From the NCBI RefSeq assembly GCF_001746295.1, contig NZ_MJAH01000019.1, positions 62,001-126,000 of the forward strand: a stretch of DNA of 64,000 bases. The letters are read 5' to 3'. Origin of the DNA: Streptomyces sp. LUP47B. GTDB taxonomy: Bacteria; Actinomycetota; Actinomycetes; Streptomycetales; Streptomycetaceae. Shown piece after piece: positions 16,835 through 24,962 of this stretch. The notes beneath the pieces are model-generated. The model ran no database searches, was not told the DNA's origin, and saw only the letters and a list, made by a program, of their open reading frames with translations. The number at the start of each line of letters is the position of its first letter. Position 1 is the first letter of the stretch. Position numbers and translations under genes: made by a program.

Positions 16835-18625
16835 TCACCGCATCCGGGTGGCCCACTCCTGCACCTTGGCGATCCGCTGCCGCAGCTGCCCGGCCGTGGC
16901 CTCGGCACTCGGCGGCCCACCGCACACCCGGCGCAGCTCGGTGTGGATCACCCCGTGCGGCTTGCCGCTCTGGTGGACGTAGGCACTCACCATCGTGTTG
17001 AGCTGCTTGCGCAGCTCCATCATCTCCTTGTGCGAGACGACGGGCCGCCGCTCGGCGGGCAGCTCGAGGAGGTCCGCCTCGCTGTCCGGCTTCTTACGGC
17101 TGTGCGCGATCTGGCGGGCCTGCCGCTTCTGGAGCAGCAGCTGCACCTGATCCGGCTCCAGGAGACCGGGGATCCCGAGGTAGTCCTGTTCCTCCTCGCT
17201 CCCCGGGTGCGCCTGCATGCCGAACTCGGCACCGTCGTAGAGGACACGGTCGAAGACGGCCTCGGACTCCAGCGCCTCGAAGGCGAACTGCTCCTGCTCG
17301 CCGGTGTCCTCGTCCTCCTCCTTGTTCGCCTCCTCCATCTCCTTCTCGGACTCGGCGTAGGGGTCCTCCTCGCCCTCCTTCTTCGGCTTGTCGAGGGCGT
17401 GGTCCCGTTCCACCTCCATCTCGTTGGCGAAGGTCAGGAGGTCCGGGACGGTCGGGAGGAACACGGAGGCGGTCTCACCGCGCCGCCGGGACCGTACGAA
17501 ACGACCGACGGCCTGGGCGAAGAAGAGCGGCGTGGAGATGGTGGTGGCGTAGACGCCCACGGCGAGGCGGGGCACGTCGACGCCCTCGGACACCATGCGG
17601 ACGGCGACCATCCACCGGTCGTTGCTCGCGCTGAAGTCGTCGATCCGCTTGGACGCGCCGGCGTCGTCGGACAGGACGAGGGTCGCCTTGTTGCCCGTGA
17701 TCTCGCGGATCAGCTTGGCGTACGCGCGCGCGGAGTCCTGGTCGGAGGCGATGACGAGGGCGCCGGCGTCCGGGATGGCCTTCCTGACCTCGGTCAGCCG
17801 CTGGTCGGCGGCGCGCAGGACGCTCGGCATCCACTCACCGCGCGGATCCAGGGCCGTACGCCAGGCCTGGCTGATCGCGTCCTTGGTCATGGGTTCGCCG
17901 AGCCGGGCGGCGATCTCGTCGCCCGCCTTGGTCCGCCACCGCATCTGGCCGCTGTAGGAGAGGAAGATGACGGGCCGCACGACATGGTCGGCCAGCGCGT
18001 TCCCGTACCCGTAGGTGTAGTCGGCGGCCGACCGCCGGATGCCGTCGTTGCCCTCCTCGTACGCCACGAAGGGGATGGGGTTGGTGTCGGACCGGAAGGG
18101 CGTACCGGTGAGCGCGAGCCGGCGGGTGGCGGGCTCGAAGGCCTCCAGGCACGCCTCGCCCCAGGACTTGGAGTCACCGGCGTGGTGGATCTCGTCGAGG
18201 ATGACGAGGGTCTTGCGCTGCTCGACCCGGTTGCGATGGAGCATGGGCCGTACGCCCACACCCGCATAGGTGACGGCGACACCGTCGTAGTCCTTACCGA
18301 GCGGCCCGGCGCTGTACTCGGGATCGAGCTTGATCCCTATCCGTGCCGCCGCCTCGGCCCACTGCTTCTTCAGATGCTCGGTGGGCGCGACGACCGTCAC
18401 CTGCTGCACGACATGGTGGTGCAGCAGCCAGGAGGCGAGGGTGAGGGCGAAGGTCGTCTTGCCCGCGCCGGGGGTCGCGACGGCCAGGAAGTCACGCGGC
18501 TGCTCCTGGACGTACTTGTCCAACGCACCCTGCTGCCAGGCACGCAGCTTGCTGGCGGTACCCCAGGGGGCCCGGCCGGGGAAGGCGGGTGAAAGGTGGT
18601 GGGAGGAGGCGGCGGTGGTAGTCAC
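16835..18625 (-). CDS. Superfamily II DEAD/DEAH-type helicase
   Basis: The 596-residue protein is taken from GTG 18625; the open frame continues upstream but loses helicase similarity. Motif I is ATPGAGKTTF (residue ~55), motif II is ILDEIHHAGD, motif III is LTGTPFRSD, and the C-terminal RecA lobe shows RMVSEGVDVPRLAVGVYAT and FFAQAVGRFVRSRR (motif VI). The layout matches the restriction-helicase (ResIII-like) family. An acidic stretch (about residues 400-445, EEEDPYAESEKEMEEANKEEDED) and a basic C-terminal region follow. The cellular role is unknown; DNA or RNA unwinding is inferred. Confidence 0.88.
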   Translation of the reverse strand: MTTTAASSHHLSPAFPGRAPWGTASKLRAWQQGALDKYVQEQPRDFLAVATPGAGKTTFALTLASWLLHHHVVQQVTVVAPTEHLKKQWAEAAARIGIKLDPEYSAGPLGKDYDGVAVTYAGVGVRPMLHRNRVEQRKTLVILDEIHHAGDSKSWGEACLEAFEPATRRLALTGTPFRSDTNPIPFVAYEEGNDGIRRSAADYTYGYGNALADHVVRPVIFLSYSGQMRWRTKAGDEIAARLGEPMTKDAISQAWRTALDPRGEWMPSVLRAADQRLTEVRKAIPDAGALVIASDQDSARAYAKLIREITGNKATLVLSDDAGASKRIDDFSASNDRWMVAVRMVSEGVDVPRLAVGVYATTISTPLFFAQAVGRFVRSRRRGETASVFLPTVPDLLTFANEMEVERDHALDKPKKEGEEDPYAESEKEMEEANKEEDEDTGEQEQFAFEALESEAVFDRVLYDGAEFGMQAHPGSEEEQDYLGIPGLLEPDQVQLLLQKRQARQIAHSRKKPDSEADLLELPAERRPVVSHKEMMELRKQLNTMVSAYVHQSGKPHGVIHTELRRVCGGPPSAEATAGQLRQRIAKVQEWATRMR

Positions 18626-18753
18626 GGTCTCCGTAGGTGGGGTCGGGCGGCTCGGCGGTGTCTTCGGCGTGTATGACGACCGGGTCACCCTACCGGCGGC
18701 CCGGCGGTATCGACGCGCACACGGGGCCGGGGCGGCCGCGGGTGGGACCGAGG

Positions 18754-18858
18754 TCACATCGCATCGTGCAGCGCCCGCAGGCGCGGGGCGATCAGCCCCA
18801 CGTCCTCCAGACTTCCGGCCGCCACTTCGATGACCAGCTCGTACGCCTCGTACCGAAG
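18754..18858 (-). other. Short coding-like segment after the MFS stop, possible gene remnant
   Basis: Directly after the MFS stop, in the same frame, the sequence reads YEAYELVIEVAAGSLEDVGLIAPRLRALHDAM and then stops at 18754. It has the helical, acidic look of a real C-terminus but no start codon and no recognisable family. It could be a decayed gene end or chance high-GC coding bias. Confidence 0.2.
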
Positions 18859-20310
18859 TCAGGCATGCGTCCGCAACCGCGTAGTCACCCACGCCCCCAC
18901 CAACGCCACCCCCGCCATCGGCAGGAACACCACGGCGAACGCGGCCGGATGGGAGCCGGACGCCTCCGTCGCCGTATGACTCACCGTGCCGCCGCCCAGC
19001 GCCGCGAAGGCCGCACCCCCCGCCGCCAGCAGGACGGCGTTGGAGAGGCCGTCGGAGATCTGGAGGGAGGCGGAGTTGGTGCCGGCCTCCTCGGGGGCGG
19101 AGAGATGCAGCAGAAGCACACTGGTCGAGGAGATCACCAGCCCCATACCGAAGCAGCCGAAGCCCCAGGCGACGGCGACGGTCCAGACGGGGACGGAGTG
19201 GATCAGCACGCTCGGCGCGGCGGCGATCGCGGCCGCGACCAGGACCATCCCCCCGGTCATCAGCCGTTCCCGGTACGGCTCCACCCGCGCCCGCGACTGC
19301 ACCCACGACCCCAGGGCCCATGTACCGCCGCCCGCCGCGAGCGAGAACCCGGCCAGCGTCGGCGACAGCCCCCGCTGGGTGACCAGCATCAACGGCACGA
19401 AGGACTCGGCGGCGACGAAGGAGCCCGCGGAGACCCCGCGCAGCAGCACGACGGAGGGCAGCCCGCGCGCCGCCCGGTACGTGCCCCGCGGGAGCAGCCC
19501 GAGCACGGCCGGCACGAGCAGTGCGACGCCCGCGAGGCCGGGGAGCAGGGAGAGGGGACGCAGATCCTGGGCGGCGTACTGGAGGAGCCCGGCGCCCAGG
19601 GAGATCCCGAGGGCGAGCCGGATGCGGCGACGGTCGAAGGAGGCCTGTCCGTGGTTGTCGTCGACCGGCCCGGACGCCCGCCGCCGTATCTGCGGCAGGG
19701 CGAGCACCAGCGGAAAGACCACCAGCACCGGAATCCCGACGAACACCCACCGCCACCCGAGCTGCTCGGTCACGGCCCCGGCCGCGAGCGGCCCCACGAT
19801 CGAGGGCACGACCCAGCCCGCGGCGAACGCCGCCATGATCGCCGGCCGCAGCCGCTCCGGGTAGGCCCGCCCGACGACGACATACAGCGCCACGATGACG
19901 AGCCCGCCGCCGAATCCCTGCACGGCCCGCCCGAGAATGAACTGCCACATCGCCCCGGCCGTCCCGGACAACAGCAGCCCGGCACCGAACCCGGCGATCC
20001 CGGTGGCCAACGCCCCGAGCGGCCCCCGCCGATCCGCCCACTGCCCGGCGAGCACCATCCCGAACAGGCTGGTGGTGAAGTACCCGGAGAACGCGAACGC
20101 GTAGAGCGCCACCCCGTCCAACTCCCGTGCGGCAACCGGCATGGCCGTCCCGACAGCCGTGGCCTCGAACGCGATGAGCAGCACCACGGACACGATGCCG
20201 ATACTCAGCGCCCGGTACGAACGCCCCAGTACCCCTTCCTCCACCTCGTTGACGGACAGGACCTCAGAGTCTTCGGTGACACCGGCGTCACGCGGTTCCA
20301 GGACTGCCAT
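18859..20310 (-). CDS. Major facilitator superfamily transporter (drug-exporter type)
   Basis: The 483-residue protein starts at ATG 20310. It has about 12-14 hydrophobic helices. The MFS motif GQWADRRGPLGAL lies between helices 2 and 3, and WRWVFVGIPVLVVFPLVLA is typical of the DHA2-like branch. The start EATAVGTAMPVAARELDG resembles drug:H+ antiporters. Export of a small molecule is inferred; the substrate is unknown. Its upstream region adjoins the tRNA-Cys gene, where the integrative element has inserted. Confidence 0.88.
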   Translation of the reverse strand: MAVLEPRDAGVTEDSEVLSVNEVEEGVLGRSYRALSIGIVSVVLLIAFEATAVGTAMPVAARELDGVALYAFAFSGYFTTSLFGMVLAGQWADRRGPLGALATGIAGFGAGLLLSGTAGAMWQFILGRAVQGFGGGLVIVALYVVVGRAYPERLRPAIMAAFAAGWVVPSIVGPLAAGAVTEQLGWRWVFVGIPVLVVFPLVLALPQIRRRASGPVDDNHGQASFDRRRIRLALGISLGAGLLQYAAQDLRPLSLLPGLAGVALLVPAVLGLLPRGTYRAARGLPSVVLLRGVSAGSFVAAESFVPLMLVTQRGLSPTLAGFSLAAGGGTWALGSWVQSRARVEPYRERLMTGGMVLVAAAIAAAPSVLIHSVPVWTVAVAWGFGCFGMGLVISSTSVLLLHLSAPEEAGTNSASLQISDGLSNAVLLAAGGAAFAALGGGTVSHTATEASGSHPAAFAVVFLPMAGVALVGAWVTTRLRTHA

Positions 20311-20526
20311 GCCCGTCAGAGTAAGGCCCACAGCCCCCGTTGACCCCTGTCAAAAGCCCGCCTGCCCCTGAGACCTTGGTCGTACGACCACGGCCGGCCG
20401 GGCCCGGTTCATGAACGGCGTATGGCAGTCCCGTTGCAGCACCCAGGAAACCCTTGAGCCTCCCCGCACCCTCGCCATACGGTCGCATCACAGCGTTCGG
20501 AACGAGCACCTCGCTCAACCCGACCC

Positions 20527-20598
20527 GGCCGTGTGCCCGAGTGGCTCAGGGACTCGCCTGCAAAGCGAGTTACGCGGGTTCGATTCCCGCCACGGCCT
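20527..20598 (+). tRNA. tRNA-Cys(GCA)
   Basis: The acceptor stem GGCCGTG (20527-20533) pairs with CACGGCC (20591-20597), followed by discriminator U as expected for Cys tRNA. The anticodon arm is CTCGC-CTGCAAA-GCGAG with anticodon GCA. The T arm is GCGGG-TTCGATT-CCCGC. The CCA end is not encoded. The 3' 42 bases form the core of the attachment site used by the integrated element, and the gene is left intact on this side. Confidence 0.95.
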
Positions 20599-20599
20599 C
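20557..20599 (+). repeat. attL: 43-bp direct repeat within tRNA-Cys
   Basis: Bases 20557-20599, from CCTGCAAAGCGAG to CACGGCCTC, are identical to 39537-39579. The match covers part of the anticodon arm through the tRNA 3' end, the standard target of actinomycete tyrosine integrases. Outside it the flanks diverge immediately (G versus A before, A versus T after). Confidence 0.92.
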
Positions 20600-20621
20600 A
20601 ACTGCCTGATCAGGCAGAACA

Positions 20622-20654
20622 AAAGGGCGGCTTCCCATCGGGATGCCGCCCTTT
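20622..20654. terminator. Terminator hairpin after tRNA-Cys, supplied by the element
   Basis: AAAGGGCGGC (20622-20631) pairs perfectly with GCCGCCCTTT (20645-20654), loop 13. It closely resembles the hairpin just beyond attR (39589-39622), so the element appears to restore a terminator to the tRNA it separated from its own. A perfect 16-base palindrome centred on TGATCA (20602-20617) precedes it. Confidence 0.75.
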
Positions 20655-20713
20655 CGGCAGTCCGTCTCAGTTCCCGTCTCAGTTGAGGTCGCTGCAGACG
20701 AGAACACTCATGA

Positions 20714-20935
20714 TCACTTCCGGCAGCACACCGAGCCTCCGCCGAGCGTGACGAGCGCCGCCACGATGTCCCACCTATTGGCGACCGCCGCGAGCAGCAC
20801 CACGATCACGAACGTGACGTCGACCGCGCGAGCGAAGGGCGGGCCGTTCAAAACCGGCAGCGTCAGGGCCGCCGGGAAGGGGAGCGCGCTACCGCCCGGA
20901 AACATATTTCGGGTACGGTCATGGAGAGATGTCAT
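20714..20935 (-). CDS. Possible small membrane protein near the element's left end
   Basis: A 73-residue frame starts at ATG 20935 with AGGTAA upstream. It contains one clear hydrophobic helix (VDVTFVIVVLLAAVANRWDIVAALVTLGG) and ends in CCRK. No family is recognised. It sits between the attachment site and the integrase, on the integrase strand. Coding is plausible from the coherent hydrophobic profile, but it could be a chance frame. Confidence 0.4.
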   Translation of the reverse strand: MTSLHDRTRNMFPGGSALPFPAALTLPVLNGPPFARAVDVTFVIVVLLAAVANRWDIVAALVTLGGGSVCCRK

Positions 20936-21084
20936 CGCTTACCTGTCTGGGTACGTGACCTCACGGCGGGGGGAACCTCAGCACTTAGCTTGCCGGCATG
21001 ACTGAGGTGCCTCCCGTCGACCAGGGTGGCCGTTGAGGTCCCGCTGAGCATACCGCGATCAGCCGAGCCCCTAAGGCCGTTGAA

Positions 21085-21132
21085 CCACAACATCTAGTAG
21101 GTCAGGGCCTGTTAGGGCACTACATGTTGTGG
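21085..21132. repeat. Inverted repeat CCACAACAT/ATGTTGTGG downstream of integrase
   Basis: A perfect 9-bp inverted repeat (21085-21093 with 21124-21132) with a 30-base spacer lies 57 bases past the integrase stop. It could be a terminator for the leftward operon or an arm-type integrase/excisionase binding site near attL. Confidence 0.4.
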
Positions 21133-21188
21133 AGATCGTGATTTCTGAGTTCCTGACCAGGACCTTCTCGACACTCCCCGTGACTGTC

Positions 21189-22433
21189 CTACGGACGGCA
21201 GTCTCCCTGATCAGATTTCCAGATCAGCGTGTCGACCTGCTCGGCCACGTGGCTGCGAACCGAATCCACCATGTGCTGATATCTCGCGGCCATGGCGGTC
21301 GTCGACCACCCCATAAGGCCCATGACGGCCCGTTCCGGGACACCAAGGATCAGCAGAACCGTCGCGGCCGTGTGGCGGGCGTCGTGAAGGCGCCCGTCTC
21401 GAACGTTCGCCTCCGTAAGGAGTGCCTTCCACTCGGTCCAGTCCCGGCGGTGGGACGGGCTACGGCCGTGCTCATCGGGGAAGACCAAGCCGTTCTCCTC
21501 CCAGCGCTTCCCGGCCGCTTCCCTCTCCGCTTCCTGCGCCTTGAGGTGCGCACGGAGTAGGTCAACAAGCTGTTCAGGGAGACCGACGGCGCGGCGGCCG
21601 GCGCGCGACTTGGTGACGGTCAACTCCGGGTTCGTCCGTCGCTTCTGCGGGCAGTACCCGGCGGCCTTACGTCCGCAGGGCTCGGTGCACCCGTGGGCGT
21701 ATTGCGGCCGGTGGCGGCTACGGCGGACCACAAGAAAGCCACCGTCAAGGTCCACGTCCACCCACTGCAATCCCAGCACCTCGCCTTGACGCAGACCGAG
21801 CGCGAGCGCGACGGCCCACCGTGCGGAGTTGCGGTGCTGGTCAGCGGCCTTCAACAGCCGCTGCACCTCTTGGACGGTGTAGGGCTCTACCTCGTGATCC
21901 CCCGTTTTCGGCGCCTTGGCCAACAGCACCGGGTTCTTGCCGAGATGCCCCCGCCGTACAGCCTCGTTGAGCGCGGCGCGGAAGGTCCGGTGCACCTGGT
22001 GAGCGGTCGCGGGCTTGCTGCCGTTGGCCTGCATCTTGGCGTAGAACACCTCGATGTGCTCGGGCTTCAACCTGTCGAGACGGTGAGCGCCCAAGCCTGG
22101 AATGAGGTGCTTCCGCACGGCAACGCCGTACCCGACCATCGTGTTGTCGTTGACGGCGAGGGGCGCGACGTTCTCAATCCAGTGGGTTAGCCAGGCCTTG
22201 ACCGTCCATGCCTTGCCGGGCTTACGCACGGTCTTGGCGTCTCGCTGCTTCTCCAACTCGGCTACGGCGGTCGTCACTTCGGCGCGAGTCTTGCGTTCGA
22301 CGTGACGGCGGTCCGGCGTGCCGCCGTCGCGGACGCCGACGGTGACGCGGCCGTGCCATTTGCCGTCTTTTCCGAAGTAGATCGAGCTTCGGCCGTTCGG
22401 CTGTCGGGTGCGCTTCTTCTTGTCCTCTGCCAC
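21189..22433 (-). CDS. int: Site-specific tyrosine recombinase (AICE integrase)
   Basis: The 414-residue protein starts at GTG 22433 with an AGGAG site. An N-terminal AP2-like/arm-binding segment and SAM-like core-binding domain precede the catalytic domain. Catalytic residues visible are Arg in LGLRQGEVLGL (~215), HDARHT (His ~350, Arg ~353), Trp in GWST (~376) and nucleophile Tyr in ARYQHM (~385). A Cys-rich insert (AHGCTEPCGRKAAGYCPQKR) in the catalytic domain is usual in actinobacterial integrases. It integrates and, with the excisionase, excises the element at tRNA-Cys. A conserved structured element lies directly upstream. Confidence 0.96.
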   Translation of the reverse strand: MAEDKKKRTRQPNGRSSIYFGKDGKWHGRVTVGVRDGGTPDRRHVERKTRAEVTTAVAELEKQRDAKTVRKPGKAWTVKAWLTHWIENVAPLAVNDNTMVGYGVAVRKHLIPGLGAHRLDRLKPEHIEVFYAKMQANGSKPATAHQVHRTFRAALNEAVRRGHLGKNPVLLAKAPKTGDHEVEPYTVQEVQRLLKAADQHRNSARWAVALALGLRQGEVLGLQWVDVDLDGGFLVVRRSRHRPQYAHGCTEPCGRKAAGYCPQKRRTNPELTVTKSRAGRRAVGLPEQLVDLLRAHLKAQEAEREAAGKRWEENGLVFPDEHGRSPSHRRDWTEWKALLTEANVRDGRLHDARHTAATVLLILGVPERAVMGLMGWSTTAMAARYQHMVDSVRSHVAEQVDTLIWKSDQGDCRP

Positions 22434-22454
22434 AGGCAGGCTCCTGTTTCTTGC

Positions 22455-22515
22455 GTGTCGGGATGGAGACCGGGGCGGCGGGCTGTCCTGTCCGGGAGTG
22501 CCGCCGCCCCGGGCG
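22455..22515 (-). promoter_or_regulatory. Conserved structured element, copy 1 (upstream of integrase)
   Basis: This is one of three related segments in the element. CGGGGCGGC (22471-22479) pairs with GCCGCCCCG (22503-22511). Between them is a loop, GGCTGTCC and GTCCGGGAGTG on the plus strand (22481-22500), nearly identical in all copies. The sense-strand copy lies between the excisionase stop and the integrase ribosome site. Stem bases differ between copies while pairing is kept, which suggests a structured RNA. Confidence 0.6.
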
Positions 22516-22518
22516 TCG

Positions 22519-22743
22519 TCAAGCGGCTTGGCGGGCGGTGCGGAGTCGGGTCACGTACGCGGCCGGCGCGTCGACGGGGACGCGGCGGAGGCCACCGACC
22601 ATGACGGACTCCAGTTCGCCGGTGCGGATGAGGGCGAAGCAGGTTGTGCGGCCGATGCGGAGGCGCCGGGCAGCCTCCTCGACCTTGAGGAGTACGAGGG
22701 TCGTGTCGTCGGCGGGGGTCGTGAGGGTGTGTGGCTCGTCCAC
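22519..22743 (-). CDS. xis: Excisionase-like helix-turn-helix protein
   Basis: The 74-residue protein starts at ATG 22743. The HTH_17/MerR-like domain reads LLKVEEAARRLRIGRTTCFALIRTGELESVMVGGLRRVP, with the typical wing that reads DNA from a short loop. Position immediately upstream of the integrase and size match AICE excisionases, which direct integrase towards excision. It ends a few bases before the conserved structured element. Confidence 0.88.
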   Translation of the reverse strand: MDEPHTLTTPADDTTLVLLKVEEAARRLRIGRTTCFALIRTGELESVMVGGLRRVPVDAPAAYVTRLRTARQAA

Positions 22744-22782
22744 GGCTCACTCCTGTGAGGCTGAGTTCATGGGCAGATGCCG

Positions 22783-23060
22783 CCGCACAAACCGCAAAAT
22801 CCGCAGAAATACAGGGGTAGGTCGTTGACCTGCGGTGATGCAGCGTGCGAGCGGTGAGGGACGGCGCCCCGCAAAAATCCGCGATATTCCGCAAAAATCA
22901 GGGGCGGCCGACGGGCGGCCCCCGTGGCGGGGGTGGTGCTCGGCTTTTTTGCGGAATTTCGCGGGATTGTGCGGCGAGCCCCCGACCAGGGTGTGGCGGG
23001 GGTCCCGTCGCAGGTCAGCGGGGCGTCCGGGGGTTATTGCGGATTTTGCGGTTTGTGCGG
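22783..23060. other. Candidate replication origin: nested inverted repeats with CCGCAAAA iterons
   Basis: A perfect 23-bp inverted repeat joins 22783-22805 to 23038-23060. Inside it, TGACCTGCG (22826-22834) is inverted at 23009-23017. Inside that, 22881-22897 is inverted at 22946-22962 with one mismatch. CCGCAAAA-type words recur on both strands in the arms, and the centre is very G/C-rich. It lies directly downstream of the replication-protein gene, an expected place for an AICE origin. No gene is visible. The origin role is inferred. Confidence 0.6.
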
Positions 23061-23082
23061 GAGGGGTTGGGGCGAGGCCGGG

Positions 23083-24645
23083 TCACCGGCCGCCGTGGCG
23101 CAGGGCGGGGTGGGCCTGTAGGCGGGGTGCCGGGGGGCGTCCACGCTTGCCGGTGCGCTCGGGTTGGTAGGACCGCAGGTATCCGTGGTCTTCCAGGAGC
23201 GCGAGGGCGGGTTCGAGATCGGCGATGGTGGGGACCTCGCTGCGGGACAGGACGCTGAAGACGTCCCGTCGGCTGACGTCCTCCCACTGGTTGTCCCTCA
23301 GCGCGTCCAACACGCTGCGGGCGCGGGCCATGACCGGATCGGCGCCCATGGCGTCGAACACGGCGAGGGCGTGGGCGGTGTAGTACTCCCCCAGCTCGAT
23401 TGCCGCGTTCATGGTCGCCTCGGTGACGGGGCGGGCGTAGCCGTTGCCGCCGTGTTCGGCGAGGTGCAGCAGCGCGGCCATGCGGGCGGTCGCTCCGACC
23501 AGTTTCCCGGCCCAGTCGTTGATGTGACCCAGCGTCCCGCCGCGTTCCTTGAGCCGCGGTTCGACCCGTTGCTGATAGGCGATCAGGGCCGCGTCCGCCT
23601 CGGGGGTGAGCTGGATGACGGCCGGGTCGGTCCAGTCCGCGAGGGACAGGGTGAGGTCGATGACCCGCGCGGCGTAGGTGGCGGCGGTCTGCTCGGGGAC
23701 CGGATCGGTGATGACCTTCCGTTCGCCGACCGTCGACACCGGCAGCGAGTACAGGAAGCGGCCCAACAGCCCGCGCCCCTTCCCGCCCTTGATCTTCCCC
23801 ATGTCGACCAGCACATCGGGCTGAACAGCCAAGCCCATGGTCAGAGCGGGCGCGTCCACGTACTCGCGGCGGGTCTGCCGGTTCACCCTCAACCGGCCCC
23901 CGGCATGCCCTTTGAGGAAGACCTCCATGTTGGGACTGCCCGAGTAGCGGCCCGCGATGATGTCGAAGATCCCGCCCTCATCACTCATCACCGACAACCG
24001 GCCGCCCTGTTCCGCGATCAGCGAGGTGACCGTCTCGGGTGTGCAGTCGTCGGCGAGCAACAGGGGTTCGGCCGGCACGGTGAGCGTGTCGGCAGTCTGC
24101 GCGAGACCGATAGCGGTGGCCCGCATCTCGTCGCGCTGGTCGCCGTCGGCGGACGCGGCCTTGGTGGCAGCCTTGTCCGCCGCTTCCTTGGCCAACCGCG
24201 CAGTCAACTCCGCTTCCACGATCACGGGCTTCATGGCGGCCTTGAGCTGCTTCTCCGCCTCATACAGCGGGTCGGTCAGCAGGGAGAAGACGGCGGACTT
24301 GCGGTTGCCGGGAGGAAGCGCGACCACCGTGTACAGGTTGGTCGGCTCACGCCAGTTGCCGCGCACATGGACCACCGACCGGCCGCCCGCGGCCGTGGCG
24401 AGCACGGCGAGGGCGACCGAGCCGCCAAGGTCCACCGGAGTCTGCGTCTCCTCCGCAACGGCCGCCACGAACTCCCCCAACCAGGCAGGGAAGACGTGGG
24501 CGGGGAACGGCGGACGCTCGCGGCGGCCGGTGAGAGGAATGGGGTCCTCCCACACCTCCGGAGCACTGTCGTCCTCGCCGGGCGGGTCTTGCAGGGTGGC
24601 CAGTCCGGCCCATAGGTCGGGGCTGTCCACAGGCTGTGGAGTCAT
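23083..24645 (-). CDS. DUF3987 (YfjI-like) replication-associated protein of the element
   Basis: The 520-residue protein starts at ATG 24645 with a strong GGGAGG site; the longer frame upstream is the neighbour's antiparallel-frame shadow. PPFPAHVFPAWLGEFVAAVAEETQTPVDL and VLATAAGGRSVVHVRGNWREPTNLYTVVALPPGNRKSAVFSLL are the DUF3987 start with a Walker-A-like PPGNRKS. MSDEGGIFDIIAGRYS is the acidic motif, and a winged-helix-like C-terminus follows. Such proteins pair with prim-pol as the replication module of AICEs, probably as a helicase-like ATPase. It overlaps the preceding small gene by four bases and abuts the candidate origin. Confidence 0.85.
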   Translation of the reverse strand: MTPQPVDSPDLWAGLATLQDPPGEDDSAPEVWEDPIPLTGRRERPPFPAHVFPAWLGEFVAAVAEETQTPVDLGGSVALAVLATAAGGRSVVHVRGNWREPTNLYTVVALPPGNRKSAVFSLLTDPLYEAEKQLKAAMKPVIVEAELTARLAKEAADKAATKAASADGDQRDEMRATAIGLAQTADTLTVPAEPLLLADDCTPETVTSLIAEQGGRLSVMSDEGGIFDIIAGRYSGSPNMEVFLKGHAGGRLRVNRQTRREYVDAPALTMGLAVQPDVLVDMGKIKGGKGRGLLGRFLYSLPVSTVGERKVITDPVPEQTAATYAARVIDLTLSLADWTDPAVIQLTPEADAALIAYQQRVEPRLKERGGTLGHINDWAGKLVGATARMAALLHLAEHGGNGYARPVTEATMNAAIELGEYYTAHALAVFDAMGADPVMARARSVLDALRDNQWEDVSRRDVFSVLSRSEVPTIADLEPALALLEDHGYLRSYQPERTGKRGRPPAPRLQAHPALRHGGR

Positions 24646-24962
24646 GAGACAGCCCTCCCTTCGGTGGTGGTGTGCAGGCAGACGCCCACGAGGAAGCGGG
24701 CGGTCAGCCGGGCGACGGCGGCACGGCCCCGGGCGCGTTCGTGCTGCCCGCAGGCACAGAGCCAGTCCGCGACGGGGACGCCCTCGCACTGGATCTGAAG
24801 ACCCGGAGTGATGCCGGTGACGGTGACCGTCTGCGGGTCCGAGCCAACGGCAGAAAGGACGCCCTTGCGGGCGGCGACCTTCGGCACGCCCACGCGCGGC
24901 CGTGGCGCGCCCTGTACGGCGCCCTGAGGGCTGTTCGTGGGGGTTCGGGATGCTTTGTTCAT
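24642..24962 (-). CDS. Small protein between prim-pol and DUF3987, unknown
   Basis: The 106-residue protein starts at ATG 24962. It overlaps both neighbours by four bases (ATGA), which strongly supports translation. It contains a CACGQHERARGRAAVARL segment that could be a partial metal-binding motif. No family is recognised with certainty. The context makes it part of the element's replication module. Confidence 0.7.
   Translation of the reverse strand: MNKASRTPTNSPQGAVQGAPRPRVGVPKVAARKGVLSAVGSDPQTVTVTGITPGLQIQCEGVPVADWLCACGQHERARGRAAVARLTARFLVGVCLHTTTEGRAVS

Noticed and set aside
16835..20041. A 1068-residue frame joining helicase and upstream sequence
   Set aside because: The part upstream of 18625 is antisense-type low-complexity sequence opposite or out of frame with the MFS gene. 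Helicase similarity begins near the GTG at 18625.
22783..23060. CRISPR array
   Set aside because: The repeats are inverted and nested, not regularly spaced direct repeats with unique spacers. No cas gene is in the window.
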